Below, in pieces: positions 10,856 to 22,370 of a stretch of DNA of 64,000 nucleotides. The DNA is from Prevotella sp. (GTDB lineage: Bacteria; Bacteroidota; Bacteroidia; Bacteroidales; Bacteroidaceae). The DNA is taken from the NCBI GenBank assembly GCA_022781445.1, contig JALETQ010000026.1, positions 62,001 through 126,000 on the forward strand. Direction: 5' to 3'. The position numbers and the translations under genes were made by a program. The first letter of the stretch is position 1. Each line of letters opens with the position of its first letter. The notes under the pieces were generated by a model that was given only the letters and a program-made list of their open reading frames with translations, did no database searches and was not told the DNA's origin.

Positions 10856-11420
10856 GTGAAGTCTTAATTTGCGGATGCAAAGGTATGACATTTTCCCAAA
10901 CCGACCAAACATTGTCCCTCTTTTTTTTACGTAACGGCCTAATTTTAGCGGTTTTTTGCTAATATCGGACGGTTTTCGTGTCAATTTTGAGAGTATTTGG
11001 GAACATCATCCACTCATAGAAAGAAGGTCGTTTAGGGAACTATCATATATCTAATGCCGGCTTTCCATCGATTGTCTTTCAATCCAAACCATCGGTAAGT
11101 TTGGGTATCATGGCTCGGAAGAAACTATTGATGGCTGGGGTTGGGGGCTTTCACCATCCACTTTACGGTGTATTTTAGGGAAGAAAACAGATATGGTCGT
11201 ATGATGAAGCACACGTTACACCATAATATATAATAAAGATGATAAAGCAACCTACAGTGGGCATGGGCAGCTCCATCATGAATAAAATAGCCGAAATAGC
11301 ATGAGGTCATCCCCATTTTTTTTATTATTTTTGCCAAGCCGGCCACACACATCCTCATCGGATAAAATAGCAGATGGCAGGCACGATCTATTCAAACATC
11401 ATTTGTTCAACCATTATATC

Positions 11421-12470
11421 ATGTTACCTCCAGATATTCTTATCACCGACAAGTTGCCATCTGCACTGGCAGACATCATCAAAACATACGCGCCCGACCG
11501 TTGTTTCGTGCTGACTGACGAAAACACTCGCGAACTATGCCTGCCCCTATTGGCCGAGTGTACTCCGCTGGCAGATGCCTTCCACATCACCATACCTGCC
11601 GGTGAGATGAACAAGAGTTTGGAAACCTTGGCATCGGTATGGATGTCGTTGAGCGACAAGGGGGCCACCCGACACAGCCTGCTGGTGTGTTTGGGGGGAG
11701 GCATGGTGACCGATCTCGGAGGATTTGCAGCTGCCACCTTCAAGCGTGGCATGGCTTTCATCAACCTGCCCACGACTTTATTGGGAATGGTCGATGCGTC
11801 GATCGGCGGCAAAACGGGCATCGACTTCAACGGCTTGAAGAACGAAGTGGGCGTCTTTGCCCGTGCCTTGAAGACAATCATCCATCCGCCGTTCCTGCAA
11901 ACATTATCCGAAACGCTTTTCCTCGACGGCTTTGCCGAAATGCTCAAGCACGGTCTGCTCTCAGACGAAGCCTCGTGGGCCGAACTGCTGAACATGGACG
12001 ACAGCACAGAACTGCTGAAAAGGATGGATGGTTTGCTGGCCCGTTCGCTCCAAACCAAGGAAGACATCGTCGCCCGAGACCCGCACGAACGCAGCCTTCG
12101 TAAGGTCTTGAATCTGGGACACACCATCGGGCACGGCATCGAAACGCTCGATCCGCCACGTCTTTCGCTGTCACACGGTCATGCGGTGGCCCACGGTTTG
12201 GTCGGAACCTTGTGGCTCAGTACGGTCAAAGAGGGATTCCCGATAGCCATGATGCGGCAGACGGTGACATTCATCCGCGAGCATTACGGCAGGCCCGCAC
12301 TCGTTTGCGACGACTACGACCCGCTTTTCACTCTGCTGAAGCACGACAAGAAGAATGTGGGCGATGACATACGGATGGTCTTGTTGTCGGACATCGGACA
12401 GCCGAAAATCGATGTTGTCGTGGAAAAAGAGTTGCTTTTCGAGGCTTTCGATTTCATTCGCGAAGGATAG
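11421..12470 (+). CDS. aroB: 3-dehydroquinate synthase
   Basis: LVCLGGGMVTDLGGFAAATFKRGMAFINLPTTLLGMVDASIGGKTGIDF...LNLGHTIGHGIE. Start re-set to MLPPDILITD. Confidence 0.95.
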   Translation: MLPPDILITDKLPSALADIIKTYAPDRCFVLTDENTRELCLPLLAECTPLADAFHITIPAGEMNKSLETLASVWMSLSDKGATRHSLLVCLGGGMVTDLGGFAAATFKRGMAFINLPTTLLGMVDASIGGKTGIDFNGLKNEVGVFARALKTIIHPPFLQTLSETLFLDGFAEMLKHGLLSDEASWAELLNMDDSTELLKRMDGLLARSLQTKEDIVARDPHERSLRKVLNLGHTIGHGIETLDPPRLSLSHGHAVAHGLVGTLWLSTVKEGFPIAMMRQTVTFIREHYGRPALVCDDYDPLFTLLKHDKKNVGDDIRMVLLSDIGQPKIDVVVEKELLFEAFDFIREG

Positions 12471-12638
12471 AAACACCCTTATGAAAAGATGTTGGGACGA
12501 ACTACAACTGTCCAAACATGATGCTTTGTATCGTCACGGATATATTTTTATAGGCTTTATCTCAATGTATCGGAATATTATCGCTACATTTACGCCCTCA
12601 AAGAGATTACTGTCTGCACATCCAACGAAAATAAACCC

Positions 12639-14598
12639 ATGCAAAGCAACAAACCGTCCACATCTCAGTTCGGCATACAGAGTCTGCTGATCGCACTCGG
12701 CATCGTCTTCGGCGACATCGGAACATCGCCATTATACGTCATGCGCACCATCATAGGAGCCAATGAGAGCTATGATGCCGATTACATTTTGGGTGCCGTC
12801 TCGTGCATTATCTGGACACTGACGCTCCAGACGACGTTAAAATATGTCGTGATGGCGTTGCGTGCCGACAACAAAGGCGAGGGAGGAATACTTGCCTTGT
12901 ATGCCCTTGTGAGGCGAAACCGGTTTCGATGGCTCTACATTATTGCCATTATCGGTGCCGGAACGCTCATTGCCGACGGCATCATCACCCCGTCCATCAC
13001 GGTGGTTTCCGCCATCGAAGGTTTACAGTCGGTCAATCCTTCCATGCCCGTCATTCCCATTGCAGTTGCCATCATCACCACACTTTTCTTCATTCAGCAA
13101 TTCGGCACCCACAGGATAGGTCGTTATTTCGGGCCGGTGATGCTGGTGTAGTTCCTCTTTCTCGGTGCGATGGGGCTGCGCGACATCCCTCTCCATCCGG
13201 ACATCATCAGGGCTTTCAATCCCTATTATGCCATCAGGTTGCTGGTTACGTCTCCCGAATGGTTTCTCATTCTCGGTGCGGTGTTCCTCTGTACCACCGG
13301 TGTCGAAGCCCTGTATTCCGATCTCGGACACTGCGGACGGCGGAATATCACTATCAGTTGGCTGTTTGTCAAGCTGATGTTGATATTCAATTACTTGGGT
13401 CAAGGAGCATGGCTTGTCGCCCATGAGGAGGCACACCAGGGCCGATCTCACCCCGTTCTATGCCATGTTGCCCGACGGATGGCTCATCCCGTCGGTCATT
13501 CTCGCCACCTTGGCTGCCGTCATTGCCAGTCAGGCACTCATCAGCGGGGTGTTTACCATCTTCAGCGAGGCCATCAGCCTGAACTTTTGGCCGGCTCTCC
13601 GGATCAAATATCCCAGCCACATCAAGGGCCAACTCTTCATTCCGTCCATCAATCTCTTGTTGTATTTGTGCTGCATTGTCACCATTCTGTTTTTCCGCTC
13701 GTCTGAAAACATGGAAGCGGCATACGGACTTTCCATCACCGTCACGATGCTGATGACCACCGTTTTGCTCGTGGTATATCTGGCAATCAATCGCCGTCAG
13801 AGGATGGTGGCTATGGTTTTCGGCAGCATTTTTATCGCCTTGGAGGGTATTTTCTTTGCGGCCAATGCCTTCAAATTCGTACATGGGGGCTGGTTTACCA
13901 TCCTTCTGGCAAGCGGTTTCATCCTTGTCATGTACATCTGGAACAACGCACGGCGCATCAGGAGGAAGTATCTGGAGTTCAAGCCCATCAAAAACTATTT
14001 CAGCATCATTCAGGATATCAAGCACGATACGGACATTCCCAAGACTTCGGATAATCTGGTCTTCATCAGCAAAAGCAATCGGAGCGATTTCATTGAGAGC
14101 AAAGTGATCTATTCCATCGTGAACAAACAGCCCAAGAGAGCCGACCACTATTGGCTCATTCACATCGAAAACACGGATGATCCCGAAACGCTCGACTACA
14201 CCTTTCAGCCGCTTCTGGACGACACCATCTTCCAAGTGAGCATCCGGATGGGTTTCCGTGTGCGTCCGTTCATGACGTTATACCTGCGACAGATTATCGA
14301 GGATCTCACCGACGGGCGAAGATTCAACCTCGAGAGTGGTTATTCCTCACTCCGCAAGCGTCACGTTCCGGGCAGCTTCAAGTTCATTGTCATTCACCGA
14401 ATCTACTATCCGGCGAGTGCGGAACACACGCGCGACAACATGATCATGGCCTTGTATGCCGTCATCAAGCACTTGGGCGTCAAGGAAGAATATGCTTTGG
14501 GGCTTGACACAAGCAATGTCGTGGTCGAACATGTGCCGCTCATCGTCAACAATCACAGTCTTTTGCGACGCATTGTTCCACGAAACGACGAGTCATAA
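12639..14598 (+). pseudogene. kup: KUP-family potassium uptake protein, disrupted by an in-frame TAG (13149-13151) and a frameshift (about 13410-13440)
   Basis: LLIALGIVFGDIGTSPLYVMRTI...GPVMLV*FLFLGAMGLRDI...NYLGQGAWLVAHEEA | frame change | ADLTPFYAMLPDGWLIPSVILATLAAVIASQALISG. All parts match Kup in order. Confidence 0.9.
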
Positions 14599-14730
14599 GC
14601 TGATGACTTCGATCCGGAAACCAAGTCCTCAAGCGGAGAGAGAAACGTTTGCATCCTTAATACCGACCAGCATTTAGTCCATCCTATGCCGGCTATTTCG
14701 CTGTACGTCTGTCAAAAAACATCCACGAAA

Positions 14731-14769
14731 AAGGGATGAATCTCTCATGAAAGAGTCGATTCATCCCTT
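14731..14769. terminator. Bidirectional-looking terminator hairpin
   Basis: Perfect 12-bp stem AAGGGATGAATC / GATTCATCCCTT between the converging kup and TonB-receptor genes. Confidence 0.6.
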
Positions 14770-14874
14770 GTTGTCAAGGAGTTTGCCTGAACGAATGTGC
14801 CTGTCTGCAGTTCTGTTCCCTGTGAAAACCCATACACAGGAAGCACGAACGACAACGCATCCGTCAATTTATTG

Positions 14875-16944
14875 TCACCAGTCAAGGTGCCATTTGACAC
14901 CCGCCATCACCCACAGACCCGGTTGCGGTACGTTTCCGAAGTCCACATAGTCGGCTCCGAAGAGGTTGTTGGCCTCAAGGTACACGCTGTATGACGGACG
15001 GTTCCATGCCAATCGGGCATCAAATACCGAGTAGGGAGCATAGTCTTCCACCTGATCTGCCGTCGACATATAAGTTCCGTTGCGGTCTTGGAAACGGTAG
15101 AAGATGTCGAAGTCGAGGTTGCGAACGGGTTGCGTATGCAGTGAGGCCACGAGTTTGTGGCGGAGATTCTCGAGTTTCGATCGCGTCGTTTCTCCCGTTT
15201 TGTCGTTCTTGTCCGAGTTCATATAGGTGTAAGCCACGCGAAAATCGCGCAATATCCTTTGGCTTGCGAAGAGTCCGGCGAGATTGAATTCTGCTGTAGT
15301 CTGCACGCCCACGGTTTTTACGCGGGTATGATTGACGCTCTTCCACACCTTTTCCGCATCGCTGTCGTCCATCAGCCAGTCGATCATGTTGGTGATGCGA
15401 TTGTAGAAGACATTGGCAGAGAAACTGATGTCGGGCGACATATATTTCAGTCCGCCTTCCAAAGCCGACAGCTCTTCGGGCTTCAGATATTTGTCGGCCT
15501 TGTATCCTCCGACACTGTAATACAGCTCCGTGACAGACGGCATCCGCAAAGACGTGTTGTAAGATGCAAAGATTTTCCATCCTTTACCCAAGCGGCAGGA
15601 CACGTCCACGCCGGGATAGATCTGGAAAGGCATCTCGTTCCAAGTGTTCTTTACGGCAGTCAGGCCGGCGGAGACATAGAGTCCGCGCCACTCGTAGCTA
15701 TGGTCGAGGAAGAAACTGAGGTTCGACCGGTTCAGACCTTTGATGTATTGACGGTCCGTTCCGTGAATGTCTATGGGCTTTTGGAGGGGTTCACCGAGGT
15801 TACCGCTCACCAAATCCTCGTTTCTGAACTCGGCACCGACGGCCGTCCGTCCCAGAATGCTTTCAAAATAGCCGTTGAGATTCAGGCCGTAAACATCGGT
15901 ACGGTGATAATTGTAAGGCACGTATTGCTCCGAACCGCGGAAGAATTCGAAGCGGTCATGGTTGCGATTCCAATACATGGCCGGGCGGAAGCGGAAGCCT
16001 CCGATATTGGTTTCGGCCTGCAGTGCCGTATAAAATTTGGTTGTCTGTTCGAATTGTTCGTCAGATTTTGTGCTATAAAAGGTATTCGAACCGAAACCTT
16101 TGGTACTCATACCGGCATGCCAGTCGACGAGAAGTCCGTCTTTGGAGTAGCCACCTTGGTAAAAGGCCTTGCCACCCTTGTAGTCGGTATTGAGATGTCC
16201 GGCTTTCGAGCGGTTGAAACCATCTGCACGCGTGTAACTGCCGCTGACGCTGTGATAGAATTTTCCGCTTCTCAAAGCACCTCTTCCTCCCAACGACCAA
16301 TAGCCGAAGCTGCCGCCCTCTGTACGCAGGTCCACACTGTTGGAGGAATTTCTTTTAGTGATGATGTTGATGGCTCCCATCATGGCCGAGGTTCCGTAGG
16401 CTCTTCCTGCCGGACCTTCGAGGACTTCGATACGTTCGATGTCGTTCATGTCGATGGGATAATCGAATGAGTTGTGACCTGTTTGCGGGTCGCAGATGTT
16501 GATTCCGTTCAGCAGAACGGCGATTTGCTCTTGTGTCCCTTCCCGGATACCCACGTCGGTCTGTGCCCCCAAGGCGCCCCTTTGCCGCACATCTACGCCC
16601 AACGCGTATTTCAGCAAATCGTTAACACTTTGTATCGGTGCATGAGCCAGCTGCTCTTTGTCCAATACAGTCACCACTCTCGCCGCCTGTTGCAATGCAA
16701 GCGGTGTACGCGAGCCTTTCACCTCCACATCCTTGAGACGGAATTCCCATGTCGCCTGCGCGGTGGTATCGCTCTTTTGCGGTGTCGTGGTGAAGGTGGC
16801 GGCACTCACGGGACCCAACGTGGCCACGCTGAGCGTACCGATCAGCACTTCACGACCAAGGCAATTGAAGAGCGAATAGCCTTTGCGCTGGAACTGTTTG
16901 AAGCGCATGGGTTCGCGTTTGTTGAAAATTGACTTGTTGTTCAT
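14875..16944 (-). CDS. TonB-dependent outer-membrane receptor
   Basis: Plug domain VKGSRTPLALQQAARVVTVLDKEQLAHAPIQSVNDLLKYALGVDVRQRG...RIEVLEGPAGRAYGTSAMMGAINIITK; C-terminal beta-strand VMAGVKWHLDW. No riboswitch recognised upstream. Confidence 0.9.
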   Translation of the reverse strand: MNNKSIFNKREPMRFKQFQRKGYSLFNCLGREVLIGTLSVATLGPVSAATFTTTPQKSDTTAQATWEFRLKDVEVKGSRTPLALQQAARVVTVLDKEQLAHAPIQSVNDLLKYALGVDVRQRGALGAQTDVGIREGTQEQIAVLLNGINICDPQTGHNSFDYPIDMNDIERIEVLEGPAGRAYGTSAMMGAINIITKRNSSNSVDLRTEGGSFGYWSLGGRGALRSGKFYHSVSGSYTRADGFNRSKAGHLNTDYKGGKAFYQGGYSKDGLLVDWHAGMSTKGFGSNTFYSTKSDEQFEQTTKFYTALQAETNIGGFRFRPAMYWNRNHDRFEFFRGSEQYVPYNYHRTDVYGLNLNGYFESILGRTAVGAEFRNEDLVSGNLGEPLQKPIDIHGTDRQYIKGLNRSNLSFFLDHSYEWRGLYVSAGLTAVKNTWNEMPFQIYPGVDVSCRLGKGWKIFASYNTSLRMPSVTELYYSVGGYKADKYLKPEELSALEGGLKYMSPDISFSANVFYNRITNMIDWLMDDSDAEKVWKSVNHTRVKTVGVQTTAEFNLAGLFASQRILRDFRVAYTYMNSDKNDKTGETTRSKLENLRHKLVASLHTQPVRNLDFDIFYRFQDRNGTYMSTADQVEDYAPYSVFDARLAWNRPSYSVYLEANNLFGADYVDFGNVPQPGLWVMAGVKWHLDW

Positions 16945-17250
16945 GTAAAATAAATTAAATATACTGCCGTCATTGGCATTTTCTTCAACGCTCATGCAGG
17001 CATCGTGACAGCCTGTCGAGCACGACTGTCGTAGATGTCACGCGGAGCGACGGTTTTTCGGTCGGGGAAGCAAGGGTATCAGAACGGTCTTGCGAGTAAG
17101 GGCATTACACATCAAAGAGATGGAACATCATGTATTCCATCTCTTTGGAAAGTGACTCCACCTACATCGAAAAAAGAAAGAAACACTACTGTCATAACTG
17201 TTGTTCCGTTCATTTTTGCTGATGGTATGCGTCCTTATTGTGTTTGTGGT

Positions 17251-19224
17251 CTATGCGTCGATATTGGCGTAAGTTGCGTTTTTCTCGATAAAATCCCTTC
17301 TCGGCTCCACGTCATCACCCATCAGCATGGAGAAGATTTCATCGGCTTCGGCAGCATTTTCGATGCTTACCTTTTTCAACAGGCGGTTGGCGGGGTTCAT
17401 GGTCGTTTCCCACAACTGCTCTTTGTTCATCTCTCCCAAACCTTTATAGCGTTGCGTGTGTATGCCGGCAGAGTCTTCGCTGCCGTTTCCGTAGCGGTCG
17501 ATGAAAGCCTGCCGCTGTTGTTCGGTGTAGCAATATTCCTTGACTTTGTTCTTATAAGTACAGAGATAGAGCGGCGGCGTGGCGATATACAGGTGTCCTT
17601 CTTCGATGACTTTCGGCATGAAGCGGTAGAACAAGGTCATGATGAGCGTGTCGATGTGCGAACCATCGACGTCGGCGTCGGTCATGATGATGATTTTGTC
17701 GTAACGGAGTTTCTCTATGTTGGCTTCGCGATCGTCCTCGCCTTCCACGCCGAAACGCACACCGATGGCCTGGATGATGTTCATGACCGACTCTGATTCG
17801 AACACGCGATGCCAAGGCACTTTCTCGACATTGAGGATCTTTCCGCGCAGTGGCAGAATGGCTTGGAAGTGTCTGTCGCGACCCTGCTTGGCCGACCCGC
17901 CTGCCGAGTCACCCTCGACGAGGAATATCTCACACGATTTGGGGTCGCGGTTGGAACAGTCTGCCAGCTTGCCGGGCAGGCCTCCACCGCTCATCACGCT
18001 CTTGCGCTGCACGCTCTCGCGAGCTTTTCGGGCGGCGATACGTGCCGTTGCGGCCATTACGACCTTCTCGCAGATTTGCTTGGCCTCCTTCGGATGTTCC
18101 TCGAGGTAGTTGGTCAGTGCTTCGCCGACCGCCTGTTGAACGGCACCTGTGACCTCGCTGTTACCCAGCTTGGTTTTGGTCTGCCCTTCAAACTGTGGCT
18201 CGGCAACCTTGATGGATATGACTGCCGTGAGTCCTTCGCGGAAGTCTTCGCCGGCAATTTCGATTTTTGCTTTCTCGATTTGTTTGGAAATGGAAGGATC
18301 GCTGTCGGCATATTTCTTCAATACGCGGGTCAAAGCCATTCTGAAGCCTACCAGGTGGGTACCGCCTTCAATGGTGTTGATGTTGTTGACGTAGGAGTGG
18401 ATGTTCTCCGAATAATCGCTATTATACATCACGGCCACCTCGATGGGAATGCCTTGCTTCTCGGTTCGCAGGTAGATCACGTCGTCGAAGAGGTGGGTAC
18501 GGTGACGGTCGACGTAGCGGACAAACTCCTTCAACCCTTCCTGCGCATGGAAAACTTCCTCGCGTGTCTGTCCTTCTTCGTCGGGACGCAGGTCTCTCAA
18601 CACGATGGTCACGCCGGCATTGAGGAATGCCAGCTCGCGCATGCGGCGCGCAATGATGTCCCATTGGAAAACCGTGGTGGTGAAAATGGTGTCGTCGGGC
18701 CAGAACTGTTGACGGGTTCCGCGCAGCTCCGTTTCGCCTACCACTTTCACGGGATAGAGCGGTTTGCCCCGATGGTATTCCTGCTGATAGATCTTTCCAT
18801 CGCGGAAAACCTGTGACAACATCTTGGTCGACAGCGCATTCACACAGCTGACACCCACACCGTGAAGTCCGCCGCTGACCTTATACGAGCCTTTGTCGAA
18901 CTTTCCGCCGGCATGCAGCACCGTCATTACCACCTCGAGCGCAGACTTGTGGAGCTTTTCGTGTTCGTCGACGGGAATACCGCGGCCGTTGTCCAACACC
19001 GTGACGGAGTTGTCTTCGTTGATGGTCACTTCAATTTTCGTACAATAGCCCGCCATCGCCTCGTCGATGGAGTTGTCGACGGTTTCGTTTACCAAGTGAT
19101 GCAAGCCCTTTTCGCTGATGTCTCCGATATACATCGCGGGTCGCTTGCGTACAGCTTCGAGTCCTTCGAGGACTTGAATGTTGCTTGCCGAGTAATTGTT
19201 GGGGTTGTCTTGTATGTTTGCCAT
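17251..19224 (-). CDS. gyrB: DNA gyrase subunit B
   Basis: LEGLEAVRKRPAMYIGDISEKGLHHLVNETVDNSIDEAMAG, GLHGVGVSCVNALS, LVEGDSAGGSAKQGRDR, TDADVDGSHI, QRYKGLGEMN. Confidence 0.95.
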   Translation of the reverse strand: MANIQDNPNNYSASNIQVLEGLEAVRKRPAMYIGDISEKGLHHLVNETVDNSIDEAMAGYCTKIEVTINEDNSVTVLDNGRGIPVDEHEKLHKSALEVVMTVLHAGGKFDKGSYKVSGGLHGVGVSCVNALSTKMLSQVFRDGKIYQQEYHRGKPLYPVKVVGETELRGTRQQFWPDDTIFTTTVFQWDIIARRMRELAFLNAGVTIVLRDLRPDEEGQTREEVFHAQEGLKEFVRYVDRHRTHLFDDVIYLRTEKQGIPIEVAVMYNSDYSENIHSYVNNINTIEGGTHLVGFRMALTRVLKKYADSDPSISKQIEKAKIEIAGEDFREGLTAVISIKVAEPQFEGQTKTKLGNSEVTGAVQQAVGEALTNYLEEHPKEAKQICEKVVMAATARIAARKARESVQRKSVMSGGGLPGKLADCSNRDPKSCEIFLVEGDSAGGSAKQGRDRHFQAILPLRGKILNVEKVPWHRVFESESVMNIIQAIGVRFGVEGEDDREANIEKLRYDKIIIMTDADVDGSHIDTLIMTLFYRFMPKVIEEGHLYIATPPLYLCTYKNKVKEYCYTEQQRQAFIDRYGNGSEDSAGIHTQRYKGLGEMNKEQLWETTMNPANRLLKKVSIENAAEADEIFSMLMGDDVEPRRDFIEKNATYANIDA

Positions 19225-19450
19225 TTCGATAGTCATCGTGATAATAGTTTGCAAATGTACTAAAAAAATTGCGAACCGCGAAACGATAAGGGCAAAAATA
19301 CTCCAATACAATCAATTTGATGACGCATTTATTTGGGCTGTATCGAGGGTAATGACAACGACTTATTCACTTAAAGAAACAGACGGCAGGGATTGTTGCA
19401 GGCGTAGGGAGAAACAATGGCCGATGCGTATTCAAGCCATGACAAAAGAA

Positions 19451-19538
19451 CCGTTTTCCAAAAGGGGAACTTCCGGCTCGCAAAACGGCAACTTTCACCT
19501 TGCGAAAGGGTCGGTTTTACAAACCAAAACGGGGCGTT
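19451..19538 (-). repeat. 22-bp-period tandem repeat, about 4 units
   Basis: Minus strand, 22 nt each: AACGCCCCGTTTTGGTTTGTAA / AACCGACCCTTTCGCAAGGTGA / AAGTTGCCGTTTTGCGAGCCGG / AAGTTCCCCTTTTGGAAAACGG. Confidence 0.7.
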
Positions 19539-19585
19539 TTGCAACTTTCCTTTCCGCTTCGTCCACAAGCGACCATTAAATTAAG

Positions 19586-19767
19586 CCCAAACCGGTCATG
19601 AGAGATTTTTGTAAAAGTGTTATAAAAGCCTCCCATTAGTCTGCCGAAACGCCGACGGACTGCCAGGCATTTACAAGCATGTCGCACTTCTTCGGGCAAG
19701 AGGAAAGACAAGTTTTCTGATGACCGGTTTGGGTTCAGATTCCATTCTCTTTTCTGTCGTCTGGCGG
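19586..19767 (+). repeat. MITE-like dispersed repeat, copy 1 (TIR-to-TIR 19586-19733)
   Basis: CCCAAACCGGTCAT ... ATGACCGGTTTGGG perfect 14-bp terminal inverted repeats; internal sequence matches 29349-29522. Confidence 0.8.
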
Positions 19768-20010
19768 ATTGCGACCGCTGTAGCGTCTTATGGCAGAACA
19801 AAACCGGCAGACAAGGAATCGGCAAGCGAACGAAAGCGGAATGAAATATCAAGCAAAACGAACGCCAATGAAGGATAAATCAAACGAAATGAAACATTAG
19901 ATTCCGAATGATGGCGTTTGACCGACAAGCTGATGCAGAACCGATCGGCTCGTAAATGCTGTGGTTCATTAAAAAAAGAAAAACGAACGAACCGATGACG
20001 AAAAGAGAAA

Positions 20011-20841
20011 TCAACGCCGGCGCAGCATGGCACCGGTAAAAATGCGTCCCGATCCGATTCCCAATCGGCGCGCGGAGAAAAAGGTTTCGACCTGATCATA
20101 CGTACAAATGGGACTTATCTGCCACTGATGGGCTTGCACGCCTTGGGCTTCCAGCTGCTTGCAAATACAGGCAGGCAAATCGATATGCCATTTGAGGGTG
20201 TCGGCTTCGGCAACGGTGGTTTCGCCATTGGACATGACGGGCATCCTACAAGCGATGGTATCGGTATCGAATCCGGCAGCCTTGAACTGTTCGAAGACTT
20301 CATCGCCCACCTCAAAATTCTTCATGGAGATGCCGGGACCGATACGGCATTGCAGATGTTCGACATGTGTCCCGAATGTTTCGCGCATGGCACAGATTGT
20401 CTTTCCCACGATGTCGGCAAGCGTTCCGCGCCATCCCGAGTGGACAACGCTCACGGCCCGGTGGCCGGTGTCGTGGAGAATGACCGGGATACAGTCGGCT
20501 GTCGACACGCCGATACACACGCCCGGCACGTCGGTCATCAGGGCATCGACGCCTTCGAGAAGCTGTCGGCGCAGGGATAAGGGCTGGTTGAGAAAGTCGG
20601 CGGTTATGTGGCACACTTCGGTTCCGTGTACCTGACGGGCACCAATCAGCCTGTCGGCATCAATGCCGAGCCATCGGCACAACGCATCCCGGTTGGTTTC
20701 GACGGCTGCCGGTTCATCGCCGGCATATTCGTTGATGTTGAACCGTGCATAATTGCCTTGCCCCACTCCGCCGTTTCGGGTCGTGGAGAATGCCAGCAGG
20801 CCGGCATCGGTGTCATAGAGAAGAACTTCGGGTGCTGTCAT
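20011..20841 (-). CDS. pgeF: YfiH/PgeF (polyphenol oxidase / peptidoglycan editing factor) family
   Basis: [65 protein letters not shown] overlap with obgE. Confidence 0.93.
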   Translation of the reverse strand: MTAPEVLLYDTDAGLLAFSTTRNGGVGQGNYARFNINEYAGDEPAAVETNRDALCRWLGIDADRLIGARQVHGTEVCHITADFLNQPLSLRRQLLEGVDALMTDVPGVCIGVSTADCIPVILHDTGHRAVSVVHSGWRGTLADIVGKTICAMRETFGTHVEHLQCRIGPGISMKNFEVGDEVFEQFKAAGFDTDTIACRMPVMSNGETTVAEADTLKWHIDLPACICKQLEAQGVQAHQWQISPICTYDQVETFFSARRLGIGSGRIFTGAMLRRR

Positions 20842-22001
20842 GGTTCGACATCCTCGTATTCGAAGTCCTCCAAGTCCTCCACGTCTTCGCTGTCGACATA
20901 GACGATTTCTTCGTCTTCACCTTCGGCCTGCAGCTCCTGCAGGAAACGGGTGAAGTCCTTGTCGCGATGCACGAGGGTGTCTTCGGCGGTGATATGGCGC
21001 AGTTTGTTGCTTTCGCTGTTGAGTTCGCGCCACAGAATATCCTTGAGTTCGTCGAGACCTTTGCCCGTCACCGAAGAGATAAACACTGTCGGAAGGTCTT
21101 GCGGAAGGGTGTCGCGCAACATTTCAATCAGCTCGTCGTCGAGCAAATCGCACTTCGTGATGGCCAAGACGCGATGTTTGTCGAGCATATCGGGATTGAA
21201 CCGTTTGAGTTCTTCGGCAAGGATGCCGTATTCTTTGGCGATGTCATCGGTATCGCCGGGCACCATGAACAACAGCAGGGAGTTGCGTTCGATGTGCCGG
21301 AGGAATCTCAGTCCGAGTCCCTTGCCCTCGCTTGCCCCCTCGATGATACCGGGAATGTCGGCCATGACAAACGACTGTTGGTCGCGATAGCTCACGATGC
21401 CCAGTGAAGGTTCGAGGGTTGTGAAAGGATAATTGGCAATCTTGGGCTTGGCACTCGACAGCGCAGACAGCAGCGTTGATTTGCCGGCATTGGGAAACCC
21501 CACCAATCCGACATCGGCAAGCAGCTTCAGCTCGAGGATGACCATCATCTCCTGCATCGGTTCGCCGGGTTGTGCATAGCGCGGAGCCTGATTGGTTGCC
21601 GAGCGAAACTGAAAGTTGCCCAGTCCGCCCCTGCCCCCCTTGAGAAGCAGCACTTCCTGCCCGTCTTCGGTGACATCGCAGATATACTTGCCGGTTTCGG
21701 CATTGTAGACCACCGTTCCACAAGGCACGTCGATATATTCGTGCCTGCCGTTGGTGCCGTGACACTTGTCGCGGCCTCCGTTGCCACCGTGTTCGGCTCG
21801 CACATGCCGCTTGAACTTGAGGTGGATCAGTGTCCAATAGTTGCGATTTCCGCGCAGATAGACACTTCCTCCATTACCGCCGTCGCCTCCGTCGGGACCG
21901 CCGTTGGGGTTATATTTCACATGGCGGAGGTGCATGGAGCCTCTTCCTCCTTTGCCTGAGCGGCAATATATTTTTACGTAATCTACGAAATTGGATTCCA
22001 T
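20838..22001 (-). CDS. obgE: GTPase ObgE/CgtA
   Basis: [65 protein letters not shown]. Confidence 0.96.
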   Translation of the reverse strand: MESNFVDYVKIYCRSGKGGRGSMHLRHVKYNPNGGPDGGDGGNGGSVYLRGNRNYWTLIHLKFKRHVRAEHGGNGGRDKCHGTNGRHEYIDVPCGTVVYNAETGKYICDVTEDGQEVLLLKGGRGGLGNFQFRSATNQAPRYAQPGEPMQEMMVILELKLLADVGLVGFPNAGKSTLLSALSSAKPKIANYPFTTLEPSLGIVSYRDQQSFVMADIPGIIEGASEGKGLGLRFLRHIERNSLLLFMVPGDTDDIAKEYGILAEELKRFNPDMLDKHRVLAITKCDLLDDELIEMLRDTLPQDLPTVFISSVTGKGLDELKDILWRELNSESNKLRHITAEDTLVHRDKDFTRFLQELQAEGEDEEIVYVDSEDVEDLEDFEYEDVEP

Positions 22002-22370
22002 ATTGTGTGATGAGCGGACACCTTTCGTATGAAAGAAGTCCCGGTTATTGATGGTTGGCAGTGTGCCGGGCAGAGGCTTTCGATGCCTTGAATTCAACGC
22101 TTGGCACGCTTCCGCGGACTCTCATGGCCGAATTGGGGATAAAAATGCCTTTCGGCCTCCATCTGCCACAAAGCCGTTGTGCTTCTTGACAGAGCCGGCG
22201 ACGTTGCTTCCCGGCTGTTTTCATCCATCCATAGGCTGTTTGTCTGATTCATGCGGGATGACGGACAGCCCCGCTTCGGGACAAAACGGGTGCGGGGTGG
22301 TTCGGTCGTCAAACAAAACCGCAGAGGATTCAACCTCCTTGGGAGAGGTAAAAGGGAATCGTCTGGAATG

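Noticed and set aside
13149-13151. Recoded (pyrrolysine-type) TAG in kup
   Set aside because: A downstream frameshift is also present and the homologous residue is a Trp; gene decay or sequencing error is simpler.
15157-16470. 437-aa + strand ORF
   Set aside because: Antisense to the TonB receptor gene; no recognisable domain.
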